NCBI GenBank assembly: GCA_026392535.1
Contig: JAPLBX010000028.1
Location: forward strand, 1-7,860
Length of the DNA: 7,860 nucleotides
DNA from: Actinomycetota bacterium
GTDB taxonomy: Bacteria; Actinomycetota; Actinomycetes; S36-B12; UBA5976
Direction: 5' to 3'
Position 1 is the first letter of the stretch. Each line of letters starts with the position of its first letter. Made by a program: the position numbers and the translations under genes. Shown piece after piece: positions 1 through 6,881 of this stretch. Under the pieces are notes generated by a model. The model made no database searches. It was not told the origin of the DNA and worked only from the letters and a program-made list of their open reading frames with translations.

Positions 1-1181
1 CCGAAGTTAAAGATGCCTACACAGATTTTGATTCTTTCACGATGCAAATGGCAACCGATTCAAATGGCGAATTGGTTTACCTCCTTCAACGCTATTCCCC
101 AGACTATGAAGACCTTGGTTCTTTTGTTGGAACCAAGGATGAACTTGTGAAAGCAGACAAACCATTTAAACTCAATATGTCAACATATGCACCAAAGCCA
201 CCGGCTGGCTATACCGCCCTTTCCAAAGCTGAAGCTTCAAAGGCCATCCGGAGTGGCGATGCATTCGAAATCGATCTTGGTGCTGGTCGTTCTTATGTAG
301 TCGACTCAACTTCGAGCGGTTTCGAACGTGCTCGTCAATGGACATATGACGCCAAAACAGACTCCTTTACCGACAACAGTTGCGGAAATGTTTTCAAGAA
401 TAACTACATGACTGTAGTTGGTGCAAAGAACTTCATGGATATCTTCCAAAATCCACGTTACAGCGAAGCAATGCCACGCGTGTTTGTTTGGACAATTGTT
501 TACGCGTTCTCATCTGTGTTCTTGACATTCAGTGTTGGTGTATTAGTTGCGCTTCTGTTCAATACTCCAGTAATGCGTGGACGCAAGCTCTACCGATCCC
601 TCTTGATCATTCCTTACGCAATTCCAGGTTTCCTTTCAATTTTAATTTGGAAAGGTTTGCTAAACGATCAGTGGGGAACAATCAACACTCTCCTAGGCCT
701 AGACGTTCATTGGCTAACTGATCCGAATATTGCAAAGATTTCGATCCTCTTAGTTAATACTTGGCTCGGTTTCCCATACATGTTCTTGGTTGCTACAGGT
801 GCACTTCAAGCAATTCCAGCTGAACTCAAAGAAGCTGCTGCAGTCGATGGCGCAAATAGATTCCAATCATTTAGAAACGTGACATTGCCACTTCTTATGG
901 TTGCGGTCGGACCATTGCTAGTTGGTTCATTCTCGTTCAACTTCAATAACTTCAATCAGATTTATTTGTTGACTGGTGGTGGACCTGCGTTGCAAAACTC
1001 TAAGTCGGCCGCAGGTGCAACAGATATTTTGATTTCCTACACCTACAAACTGGCTTTCGCCAGCGGCAAGGGAAATAACTACGGTTTATCCGCCGCTGTT
1101 TCCATTCTGATCTTCTTTATCGTAGGCGCACTTTCATTCTGGTCGTTTAGGCGCTCAAAAGCATTGGAGAACATGGCATGA
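1..1181 (+). CDS. malF: Maltose/maltodextrin ABC transporter permease MalF (5' end outside window)
   Basis: Inner-membrane permease subunit that pairs with MalG to form the channel for maltose and maltodextrins. The frame is open from the left edge (first full codon at 3) with no stop, and the Met at 42 lies inside a soluble extracytoplasmic stretch, so the true start is upstream. About 393 residues are present; E. coli MalF is 514, so roughly the first three TM helices are missing. The segment to about 430 corresponds to the large P2 loop of MalF. Then come the MalF-specific blocks: FVWTIVYAF, YRSLLIIPYAIPGF, NTWLGFPYMF, FNFNNFNQIYLLTGGGP. The EAA loop that contacts the ATPase is at about 822-890 (E-L-K-E-A-A-A-V-D-G through L-P). 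Five TM helices are expected in the part seen. Its stop overlaps malG by ATGA. No MalE or MalK gene is visible; malE is probably upstream. Maltodextrin specificity is inferred from family resemblance and the downstream amylolytic genes. Confidence 0.93.
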   Translation, partial: EVKDAYTDFDSFTMQMATDSNGELVYLLQRYSPDYEDLGSFVGTKDELVKADKPFKLNMSTYAPKPPAGYTALSKAEASKAIRSGDAFEIDLGAGRSYVVDSTSSGFERARQWTYDAKTDSFTDNSCGNVFKNNYMTVVGAKNFMDIFQNPRYSEAMPRVFVWTIVYAFSSVFLTFSVGVLVALLFNTPVMRGRKLYRSLLIIPYAIPGFLSILIWKGLLNDQWGTINTLLGLDVHWLTDPNIAKISILLVNTWLGFPYMFLVATGALQAIPAELKEAAAVDGANRFQSFRNVTLPLLMVAVGPLLVGSFSFNFNNFNQIYLLTGGGPALQNSKSAAGATDILISYTYKLAFASGKGNNYGLSAAVSILIFFIVGALSFWSFRRSKALENMA

Positions 1182-2107
1182 GCAAGAAAAAGCCACTTAT
1201 TACTGCACAACTGACACCGGAATATATTGCTGCCCAAAAGAAGCAAGTTGCCAAGCGACGCCGGATTGCCTTTGTTCGTCAAACAACTGTGATCGCAATC
1301 ATTATTTTGGTTCTGCTTCCAATTTGGTTTGTGGCAGCTACTGCTTTCAGTGGCCAAGAAAGTTTGATCAGCGATTTGCTTCCTTCAAAATGGTCATTCG
1401 ACAATGTGCATGCCTTGTTCAATGAAAAAGGTTTGAATTACACCGCTTGGGTAAAGAACAGCATGATTATTGGCGGGGTGACCGCTACATTCAACGTGCT
1501 AATTGGTGGTTTCGGCGCATACGCATTTAGTCGTCTGCGCTTTCGTGGACGTCGTGGAACCTTGTTATCGCTTTTGATGGTTCAAGTATTCCCATCATTC
1601 TTGGCGCTCACAGCAATCTTCTACATCATGACTTTCGTTACTGATTATTTCCCAACCGTTGGTATTGGTACTCCGTGGGCAGTCATCATCGTTTACACAG
1701 GTGGCGCACTTGGTATCAATGCTTGGTTGATCAAAGGATTCTTTGACACTTTGCCAAAGGAGCTTGATGAATCAGCAATGATTGATGGCGCTAACCACGC
1801 TCAGATTTTCTTCAGAATTATCCTGCCGCTGGCTTTGCCTGCACTAGCAGTTGTTTTCATGCTTTCATTTATTGGAACATTAAATGACTTCATTCTCGCG
1901 AAGATTTTGTTAGGCCCAGATTCAACTAGCCATACCTTGGCTGTGGGCTTGGCACAATTTATGGCTGGTGGAAATGGTGACTTCGACACTCGCTGGGGAG
2001 CTTTCACAGCTGGTGCATTTATTTCATCAGTACCAGTTGTAATCATCTTTATCTCACTGCAACGTTACATTGTGACTGGACTGACAGCAGGTTCGGTAAA
2101 GGGATGA
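1178..2107 (+). CDS. malG: Maltose/maltodextrin ABC transporter permease MalG
   Basis: Second permease subunit of the maltodextrin importer, forming a heterodimer with MalF in the cytoplasmic membrane. It has 309 aa, close to E. coli MalG (296). A basic N-terminal segment (KKQVAKRRR) precedes TM1 at about residues 33-54, and the binding-protein-dependent transport inner-membrane domain follows. The EAA loop is at residues 195-217 (E-L-D-E-S-A-M-I-D-G-A ... I-L-P), the coupling helix for the ATPase. The C-terminal YIVTGLTAGSVKG matches the conserved end of MalG, whose tail inserts into the MalK dimer in the E. coli complex. The start is set by the ATGA overlap with malF and by GGAG at 1166-1169. 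It overlaps the next gene by another ATGA, so it belongs to the same operon. Confidence in the family is very high; the exact sugar is inferred. Confidence 0.95.
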   Translation: MSKKKPLITAQLTPEYIAAQKKQVAKRRRIAFVRQTTVIAIIILVLLPIWFVAATAFSGQESLISDLLPSKWSFDNVHALFNEKGLNYTAWVKNSMIIGGVTATFNVLIGGFGAYAFSRLRFRGRRGTLLSLLMVQVFPSFLALTAIFYIMTFVTDYFPTVGIGTPWAVIIVYTGGALGINAWLIKGFFDTLPKELDESAMIDGANHAQIFFRIILPLALPALAVVFMLSFIGTLNDFILAKILLGPDSTSHTLAVGLAQFMAGGNGDFDTRWGAFTAGAFISSVPVVIIFISLQRYIVTGLTAGSVKG

Positions 2108-3912
2108 GTTCAAACTACAAGTGGGTCCATCATGATGGCTCCGCTTTATATGTATCGAACCCTGCCCCAAAACCAGGTGATGACGTACAAATCCGAATTC
2201 GAATTCCAAACGATATTCAGCCAGAGCAAGTTGTTGTTCGCACCGTCCATGATGGCGAGCCCCGCGTAGTTGAAGCAACAGTTGATTCGAAAACTGAAAA
2301 CGAAACTTGGTGGTCTGCACAACTTCCAGTTCTAAATCGTCGTAGCCATTACCGCTGGGGTTTAGTCGGCGGAAATGTTGGTTACGGTTGGTTGAACGCT
2401 GAAGGCTGGTTTCCATTCGACGTAAGCGATGCAAGTGATTTTGCTTTGTCTACCGCTTCACTGCCACCTGAATGGTCCAAATCAGCAGTTGTTTATCAAG
2501 TTTTCCCAGATCGTTTTGAAAAGTCTGGGAAAGTTACTGATGCTCCTGATTGGGTCGTTGCTCGTGACTGGGATATGCATCCAGAAGGACGTTCACCGAA
2601 TACTCCAAAGGAATGGTTTGGTGGAGATTTATGGGGAGCTGCCGACCGATTGAATCACCTTGAAGATCTCGGTGCGAACGTAATTTATTTCACTCCATTC
2701 TTCCCAGGTAAATCTACTCATCGCTATGACGCAAGCACTTTCGACCATGTTGATCCCCTACTTGGTGGTGATGAAGCTTTCTCACATCTTTGCAAAACAG
2801 CACATGGTCGCAACATCCGAGTAATGGGTGATATCACTTTGAATCATTCTGGTGTTATGCATGAATGGTTTTTAAAGGCTCTCGAGGGACATCCAATCTT
2901 TAGTGATTTCTACACCTTTAATCCTTCATATGAACATGGTTATGCATCTTGGCTTGGTGTTAAGTCTCTACCAAAGTTCAACTACAAATCTGATTCGTTG
3001 AAAGAAATATTGATTTCTGAACATGATTCCATTATCCGCAAGTGGTTGCGCGAACCATTCAACATGGATGGATGGCGCGTTGATGTTGCGAATATGAGTG
3101 GGCGACAAGGTGAATTAGATTTAACTCACGAAGTGGCTCGTATTACTCGTCACGCAATGGAAGACGAAGGCGACGACAAACTTCTCATCGCTGAGCATTT
3201 CCACGATGCTGGTCAAGATCTAGACGGTGATGGTTGGCATGGATCTATGAACTACGCAGCATTTATGAAACCTGTTTGGAATTGGTTAGTCAGTGAGAAG
3301 TACGAAGGCAAGTGGCTAGGCCTGCCTACAGATGTTCCGTCATTTTCTGGTCCGAACATGGTCAACTCGATTAAATCTTTCTCTTCAAGAATGCCTTGGC
3401 GTTCTTATTTGTATAGCTGGTCTTTGCTTGACAGCCATGACACTGCTCGGATTCGTTCGGTAGTAGGACGTGAACGCCATCACGTTGCAGCAACAATGTT
3501 GATGACTTTGCCTGGCACCCCGATGATTTTCCAAGGTGACGAAATTGGTGCCGAAGGACTTTGGGGCGAAGATGCAAGAACTACTTTCCCGTGGGATAAA
3601 CCTGACAAATGGGACATGGAAACTTTTGAGTTGTATAAGTCCCTGATTAACCTGCGTAAGTCCAATTCCTCTCTCATCGACGGTGGACTTCGATGGGTGC
3701 ATATTGCTGATGATGTTATTTGTTATCTAAGGGAAACCGAAAAAGACCGAATCTTGGTTGCAGTCAGTCGCAATACCGTTGACAATGTAACAATAGATTT
3801 GAAACGGGCTAGTGTTGAGTCGTTAGAGAATTTACTAGGAAGTGCAAAACTTTCAATTGATGGATCTTTGTCAATTGCTGGTGCCGGAATTGGAATATGG
3901 AGAGTGAAATGA
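2104..3912 (+). CDS. Cytoplasmic GH13 alpha-glucan hydrolase, neopullulanase/cyclomaltodextrinase type
   Basis: Predicted intracellular enzyme that hydrolyses imported maltodextrins (alpha-1,4, possibly alpha-1,6 bonds). It has 602 aa and no signal peptide. Residues 1 to about 118 form an N-terminal beta-rich module resembling the CBM34-like N domain of this group; the TIM barrel begins near VVYQVFPDRF. All GH13 blocks are intact: region I D243-I-T-L-N247-H248; region II G-W-R325-V-D327 (nucleophile); region III A-E364-H-F (acid/base); region IV L-D-S-H445-D446. The L-P-K-F-N motif at 289-293 is the neopullulanase-subfamily signature (usually MPKLN), and region IV as SHD rather than NHD is also usual there, pointing to GH13 subfamily 20. 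GTPMIFQGDEIG follows. Start: ATGA overlap with malG. The GGG abuts the ATG with no spacer, so no well-spaced Shine-Dalgarno is visible and translational coupling is likely. Exact specificity (cyclodextrinase, maltogenic amylase or neopullulanase) cannot be read from sequence alone. Confidence 0.9.
   Translation: MSSNYKWVHHDGSALYVSNPAPKPGDDVQIRIRIPNDIQPEQVVVRTVHDGEPRVVEATVDSKTENETWWSAQLPVLNRRSHYRWGLVGGNVGYGWLNAEGWFPFDVSDASDFALSTASLPPEWSKSAVVYQVFPDRFEKSGKVTDAPDWVVARDWDMHPEGRSPNTPKEWFGGDLWGAADRLNHLEDLGANVIYFTPFFPGKSTHRYDASTFDHVDPLLGGDEAFSHLCKTAHGRNIRVMGDITLNHSGVMHEWFLKALEGHPIFSDFYTFNPSYEHGYASWLGVKSLPKFNYKSDSLKEILISEHDSIIRKWLREPFNMDGWRVDVANMSGRQGELDLTHEVARITRHAMEDEGDDKLLIAEHFHDAGQDLDGDGWHGSMNYAAFMKPVWNWLVSEKYEGKWLGLPTDVPSFSGPNMVNSIKSFSSRMPWRSYLYSWSLLDSHDTARIRSVVGRERHHVAATMLMTLPGTPMIFQGDEIGAEGLWGEDARTTFPWDKPDKWDMETFELYKSLINLRKSNSSLIDGGLRWVHIADDVICYLRETEKDRILVAVSRNTVDNVTIDLKRASVESLENLLGSAKLSIDGSLSIAGAGIGIWRVK
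3899..3904 (+). promoter_or_regulatory. Ribosome-binding site for the ATG at 3909
   Basis: GGAGAG lies 4 nt before the ATG at 3909, inside the last codons of the preceding GH13 gene. It matters because it supports initiation at 3909 (ATGA overlap), whose frame differs from that of the amylase. No comparable site precedes the first in-frame start codon, TTG at 3970. Confidence 0.7.
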
Positions 3913-6105
3913 CCAATCGCAAATTACCGTCAATTACCCAAACGTCTATTTATTGGTGTAGTTGCGATTTTGTCGTTGGCCGCTTCTTTACTGCCGTCAA
4001 ATGCTGCAGTTATCGGAACTCTCGATTCAGTAACCGCAAATGCATTAGCTCAAGAATCGATGCCCCGTCCAGTAAATGCAAATGATTCAACATACTTCGT
4101 TTTTACCGATCGTTATGCAAACGGCAATGAAGACAATGACGGTGGGTCAGGTAGAAATCAACAAGGATTCGATCCAACCAATGTTGCTTATTACCATGGT
4201 GGCGATTTCATTGGTTTGAAGGATAATTTAGATCGAATCTCTCGATTGGGATTTAGCTCAATCTGGATTACTCCGCCGGTCCTAAATGACTTTCGGGGTT
4301 ACCACGGTTACTGGGGTTTAGATTTCACAACCGTCGATCCTCACCTTGGTACTGAGCAAGAATTTCAAGACTTTGTAGACCGAGCACATGAACTCGGAAT
4401 AAAAGTAATCATGGATATTGTCCTAAATCACACAGCAGATGTAATTGGCTATAGCGACACTGATAGCAATTTCTTTCACACGCCTAGCAGCTATCCATAT
4501 AAGGATGCAGGTGGAACTACTTTCAATTTAAATGAGAAGGCTCAATTCTCAACCACTTGCACTGTTCTTGGTCAATCGAATTGTTTCCCGATCATGTCAG
4601 CAGATGTTTCATACCCACGTGAACCATTCATTACATCTGAATCCAAGAATGCAAAACGCCTACCTGAATTTTTGCAAGACATAAATAGTTATCACAATCG
4701 TGGAGATGCAAGTTCCTGCGGCTGGGCGGCTGGTGCTTGCGCCATGCTCGGAGACTTCTTCGGGCTTGATGACATTATGACTGAAAATCCAGTCGTAGTT
4801 CAGGGTCTTTCAGATGTTTACGCTTCTTGGGTAACTCGATTTGGAATCGATGGATTTCGTATTGATACTGCAAAACATGTGAACAAAGAATTCTTTGATG
4901 CTTGGATTCCTGCAGTAAACGCAGCCGGCGATTTAGCCGGCAAGGGTCAGCTAACAGTTTTCGGTGAAGCTTGGATTACTAATGCCCCAGAACTTTCCCG
5001 GATGATCCGCAAGTACCAAATGGAATCATTAATTGATTTCCCAATGCAGCTAACTGTCACAAGATACGCCGCTGGCTATAAAACCGGCACTATGTTGAGT
5101 TCCGCATTTGGCTATGACGACTACTACAACACTGGTTCGCAAACTGACGTAATTCGTAATGCGTACGGAATGACCACGTTCTTGGGCAACCATGACATGG
5201 GACGAGGAACATCTCAAGTAGATGCTTGGACACAGGAAACTGGCACAAAACTATTGAATCGTGTGAAGTTAGCGGATTCGATTCTGTTCTTAATGCGTGG
5301 AGCTCCAGTTGTTTACTATGGCGACGAATTAGGTATTTTGAGCACTGGTTCTAATGAATATGCGCGCCAAGATATGTTCCCAACCGAGATAGGTCCTTGG
5401 AAAACTATGCGCCGGATTGGTGCAGATCCAATCGGGAATGGTTCATACCTAACTCCAGAAGAAGAGAATCACCCACTTTCAGTTCATATCCGAGCTCTAA
5501 ATGCATTCCGTGAAGCAAATCCAGGTTTTGTCAGTGGTGCCGCAATTGCTAGATATGATGACACCAGCGTTTCAGCTTGGTCTCGCATAGATTCATCTGA
5601 CAATCACGAGTATTTGGTTGTGGCGAATAATGCGAAAACAGCTAAAACAGTTTCCATTCCTGTTTCAACTAAATCAAGTAATTTCGTTGGTGTTTTTGGT
5701 TCCACCCAAACTTTTAGATCTAATGCAAAATACATTGTAAAAGTAACAATCCCAGCTCGCAAAGCAATTGTGATAAAGGCAGCGAAGACTTTGACAGTTC
5801 CAGCTGCCGCACCGGTATTAACTTTGAAAGTTAAATCTGACACGACTGCTAATGCACCAACTTTAGTTGCGGGTACAACTACAAAGACACCGCTTGTTGT
5901 CACATTCCTAGCGAGAGCTACTGAAAGTGATGATTGGCAAGTGATTGGTACTGATGATTCGCCAACGTATCGCTTCGTTTTGGATTCTTGGGTTTGGGAT
6001 GGAAATGAAACCATGCAATTCGCTGTGATTGCCCGCACATATGACGGCAAGATTGCTGGCGGAAAAGTTATCTCCGTAAATTACTCTGACGTCTCACTCG
6101 ATTAA
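3909..6105 (+). CDS. Secreted alpha-amylase-like GH13 enzyme with a probable frameshift in its signal peptide
   Basis: Predicted extracellular alpha-amylase degrading starch or glycogen to maltodextrins for MalFG. The main frame is open from 3913 to the stop at 6103; its first usual start codon is TTG at 3970, giving 711 aa. That start lacks a ribosome-binding site and cuts off the basic end of a signal peptide that reads KRLFIGVVAILSLAASLLPS in frame from 3940. The ATG at 3909 has a good site and an ATGA overlap but lies in another frame; removing one base between about 3912 and 3945 joins them into a 731-aa preprotein. Numbered from 3970, GH13 blocks are complete: D149-I-V-L-N153-H154; G-F-R297-I-D299 (nucleophile); F-G-E333-A-W (acid/base); G-N407-H408-D409. 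Four cysteines in two close pairs (STTC...SNC, SSCG...GAC) fit an exported protein. After the all-beta C domain comes an Ig-like/fibronectin-like module of about 95 residues (from APVLTLKVK). Possible cleavage lies after SNAA or ANALA. Enzyme family is secure; product pattern is not. Confidence 0.85.
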
Positions 6106-6167
6106 AGAGTAACCTGTCGGCTATGAACGCCGAAGGCATAAAGCGCGCAGGCAATTGCCCGCCATCA
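6106..6167. other. Convergent intergenic region with weak inverted repeats
   Basis: This 62-nt gap lies between the amylase stop and the stop of the minus-strand cold-shock gene. It holds two small inverted repeats: TCGGC/GCCGA with a 7-nt loop (6117-6133) and the imperfect palindrome around GGCAATTGCC (6147-6162). Either could help end transcription of the two converging genes, but neither is followed by a T-run, so a classical intrinsic terminator is not shown. Confidence 0.3.
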
Positions 6168-6551
6168 TTAAACGTCTAAGTCGTCAGCAGTTGCGCGCAA
6201 GATTGAAGCAATCTTTGATGCGTGCGCATCAGCTGGATAGCGACCAGCTTTGAGATCTCCAGCAACTTTGTCGAGAAGAACGATTACGTCTTCCAACTGA
6301 ATTGCTAAAGTCTCGGTGGCTTTGCGGGTGCCTTTGACAATTGATGGACGTGGGTCCAAAATCCGAAGCGACAGGGCCTGTGGACCGCGTTTTCCATCTG
6401 CAATGCCAAACTCAACGCGTTCACCAGGTTTTAGAGAGGCTGTGCCTTCTGGGAGTGCGGATGCGTGAACGAACACGTCCCCACCGTCATCATCAGCGAT
6501 GAATCCGAAACCTTGTTCAACTTTGAACCATTTAACTTTGCCGGTAGGCAT
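6168..6551 (-). CDS. Cold-shock-domain protein with C-terminal helical extension (actinobacterial type)
   Basis: Predicted cytoplasmic single-stranded nucleic-acid-binding protein, probably an RNA chaperone. It has 127 aa, about twice a classical Csp. Residues 1 to about 66 are the cold-shock domain: G-K-V-K-W-F at 4-9, RNP1 G-F-G-F-I at 14-18, RNP2 V-F-V-H-A-S at 26-31, and G-P-Q-A at 56-59. Residues 67-127 form a predicted alpha-helical extension (TLAIQLEDVIVLLDKVAGDL, then RYPADAHASKIASILRATADDL). From memory, this two-part form is common in Actinobacteria and the function of the extension is not established. The start at 6551 was chosen because AGGAGGG stands just upstream; the frame continues to an ATG at 6644, but that extension reads unlike any cold-shock protein and has no such site. 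It is divergent from the two-TM gene and convergent with the amylase, so it is probably monocistronic. Confidence 0.9.
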   Translation of the reverse strand: MPTGKVKWFKVEQGFGFIADDDGGDVFVHASALPEGTASLKPGERVEFGIADGKRGPQALSLRILDPRPSIVKGTRKATETLAIQLEDVIVLLDKVAGDLKAGRYPADAHASKIASILRATADDLDV

Positions 6552-6555
6552 GGCG

Positions 6556-6562
6556 CCCTCCT
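6556..6562 (-). promoter_or_regulatory. Strong Shine-Dalgarno site of the cold-shock gene
   Basis: On the minus strand AGGAGGG stands 4 nt from the ATG (6551-6549), a near-perfect match to the anti-Shine-Dalgarno sequence. It fixes the start of the 127-aa protein and excludes the longer in-frame start at 6644. Confidence 0.85.
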
Positions 6563-6570
6563 GGAATTCG

Positions 6571-6597
6571 CCCCACTTGGGGTGCCGCACTGTGCGG
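6571..6597 (-). repeat. Two tandem inverted repeats in the cold-shock gene leader
   Basis: Two perfect inverted repeats sit 2 nt apart: CCCCACTTGGGG (6571-6582) and CCGCACTGTGCGG (6585-6597, single central base). In the minus-strand transcript they could fold as CCGCA/TGCGG with a 3-nt loop and CCCC/GGGG with a 4-nt loop. The second hairpin would end about 8 nt before the Shine-Dalgarno. They may be leader RNA structure or a DNA operator between the two divergent genes. The repeats are seen; any function is inferred. Confidence 0.5.
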
Positions 6598-6625
6598 ATG
6601 TGCCAAGGGTAGCGGGCAATCGTGA

Positions 6626-6653
6626 TTCCCATAAATCTATGCACAGGTAGGCT
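6626..6653 (+). promoter_or_regulatory. Candidate promoter of the two-TM/DUF3027 operon (leaderless)
   Basis: A TANNNT-type -10 box TAGGCT (6648-6653) ends 6 nt before the ATG at 6660, with TTCCCA (6626-6631, four of six matches to TTGACA) 16 nt upstream. This spacing would place transcription start at or beside the A of the ATG, giving a leaderless mRNA as is frequent in Actinobacteria. No convincing Shine-Dalgarno precedes the ATG, which agrees. The match is short and could be chance. Confidence 0.4.
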
Positions 6654-6659
6654 TTAACT

Positions 6660-6881
6660 ATGAACCCAGATCGAATCTTGAAGGTCGGCGGGGCGCTCAC
6701 AGCGCTCGGCATGGTTCTCAGCCTTATCGCAATGAGTCCGCTAGTTATTGGCGGTCACCTGTCCTCAGCCTGGTGGTTTTTGGCCATGCTGACTGGTACG
6801 GGCCTCATTTGCATCCTCATTGGCATTAAGTCGGCAAGCCGGGCAAGAACCCGCGCCGTCCAATCACTTAAAGGAATTTAA
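6660..6881 (+). CDS. Small membrane protein with two TM helices, function unknown
   Basis: A 73-aa protein with a short N-terminal segment MNPDRILKVGG, TM helix 1 at about residues 9-31, a short linker (GGHLSSAW), TM helix 2 at about 39-57, and a basic C-terminal tail (KSASRARTRAVQSLKG) that should stay in the cytoplasm by the positive-inside rule. I recall similar small two-TM proteins beside cold-shock-domain and DUF3027 genes in other Actinobacteria, but I cannot name a family. It starts a two-gene operon: its TAA shares one base with the ATG of the DUF3027 gene. Its first 60 bases (6661-6720) are about 60% G+C, clearly richer than the next gene. The start at 6660 suits the protein and the candidate leaderless promoter. 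Confidence 0.8.
   Translation: MNPDRILKVGGALTALGMVLSLIAMSPLVIGGHLSSAWWFLAMLTGTGLICILIGIKSASRARTRAVQSLKGI

Noticed and set aside
2054..2434. 126-codon minus-strand frame across the malG/GH13 junction
   Set aside because: It is antisense to two well-supported genes, with a composition rich in His, Arg and Gln typical of shadow frames.
3934..3945. CCCAAAC as a programmed frameshift signal
   Set aside because: In the frame of the ATG at 3909 it reads ACC CAA ACG, so tRNAs cannot re-pair in the classic -1 slippery arrangement. The needed shift is +1, and no stimulatory stop or structure is evident.
3897..4085. Small plus-strand frame including the ATG at 3909, encoding a Cys-containing peptide of about 60 residues
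   Set aside because: Beyond the first dozen codons it is only the out-of-frame reading of the amylase signal-peptide region. It is better explained as the true amylase start followed by a one-base shift.
5604..6050. 148-codon minus-strand frame inside the amylase
   Set aside because: It lies antisense to the amylase C-terminal region, shows no recognisable family, and has no visible ribosome-binding site or promoter.
6552..6644. N-terminal extension of the cold-shock protein starting at the ATG at 6644
   Set aside because: The extension does not resemble any cold-shock protein, and an AGGAGGG site marks the start at 6551.
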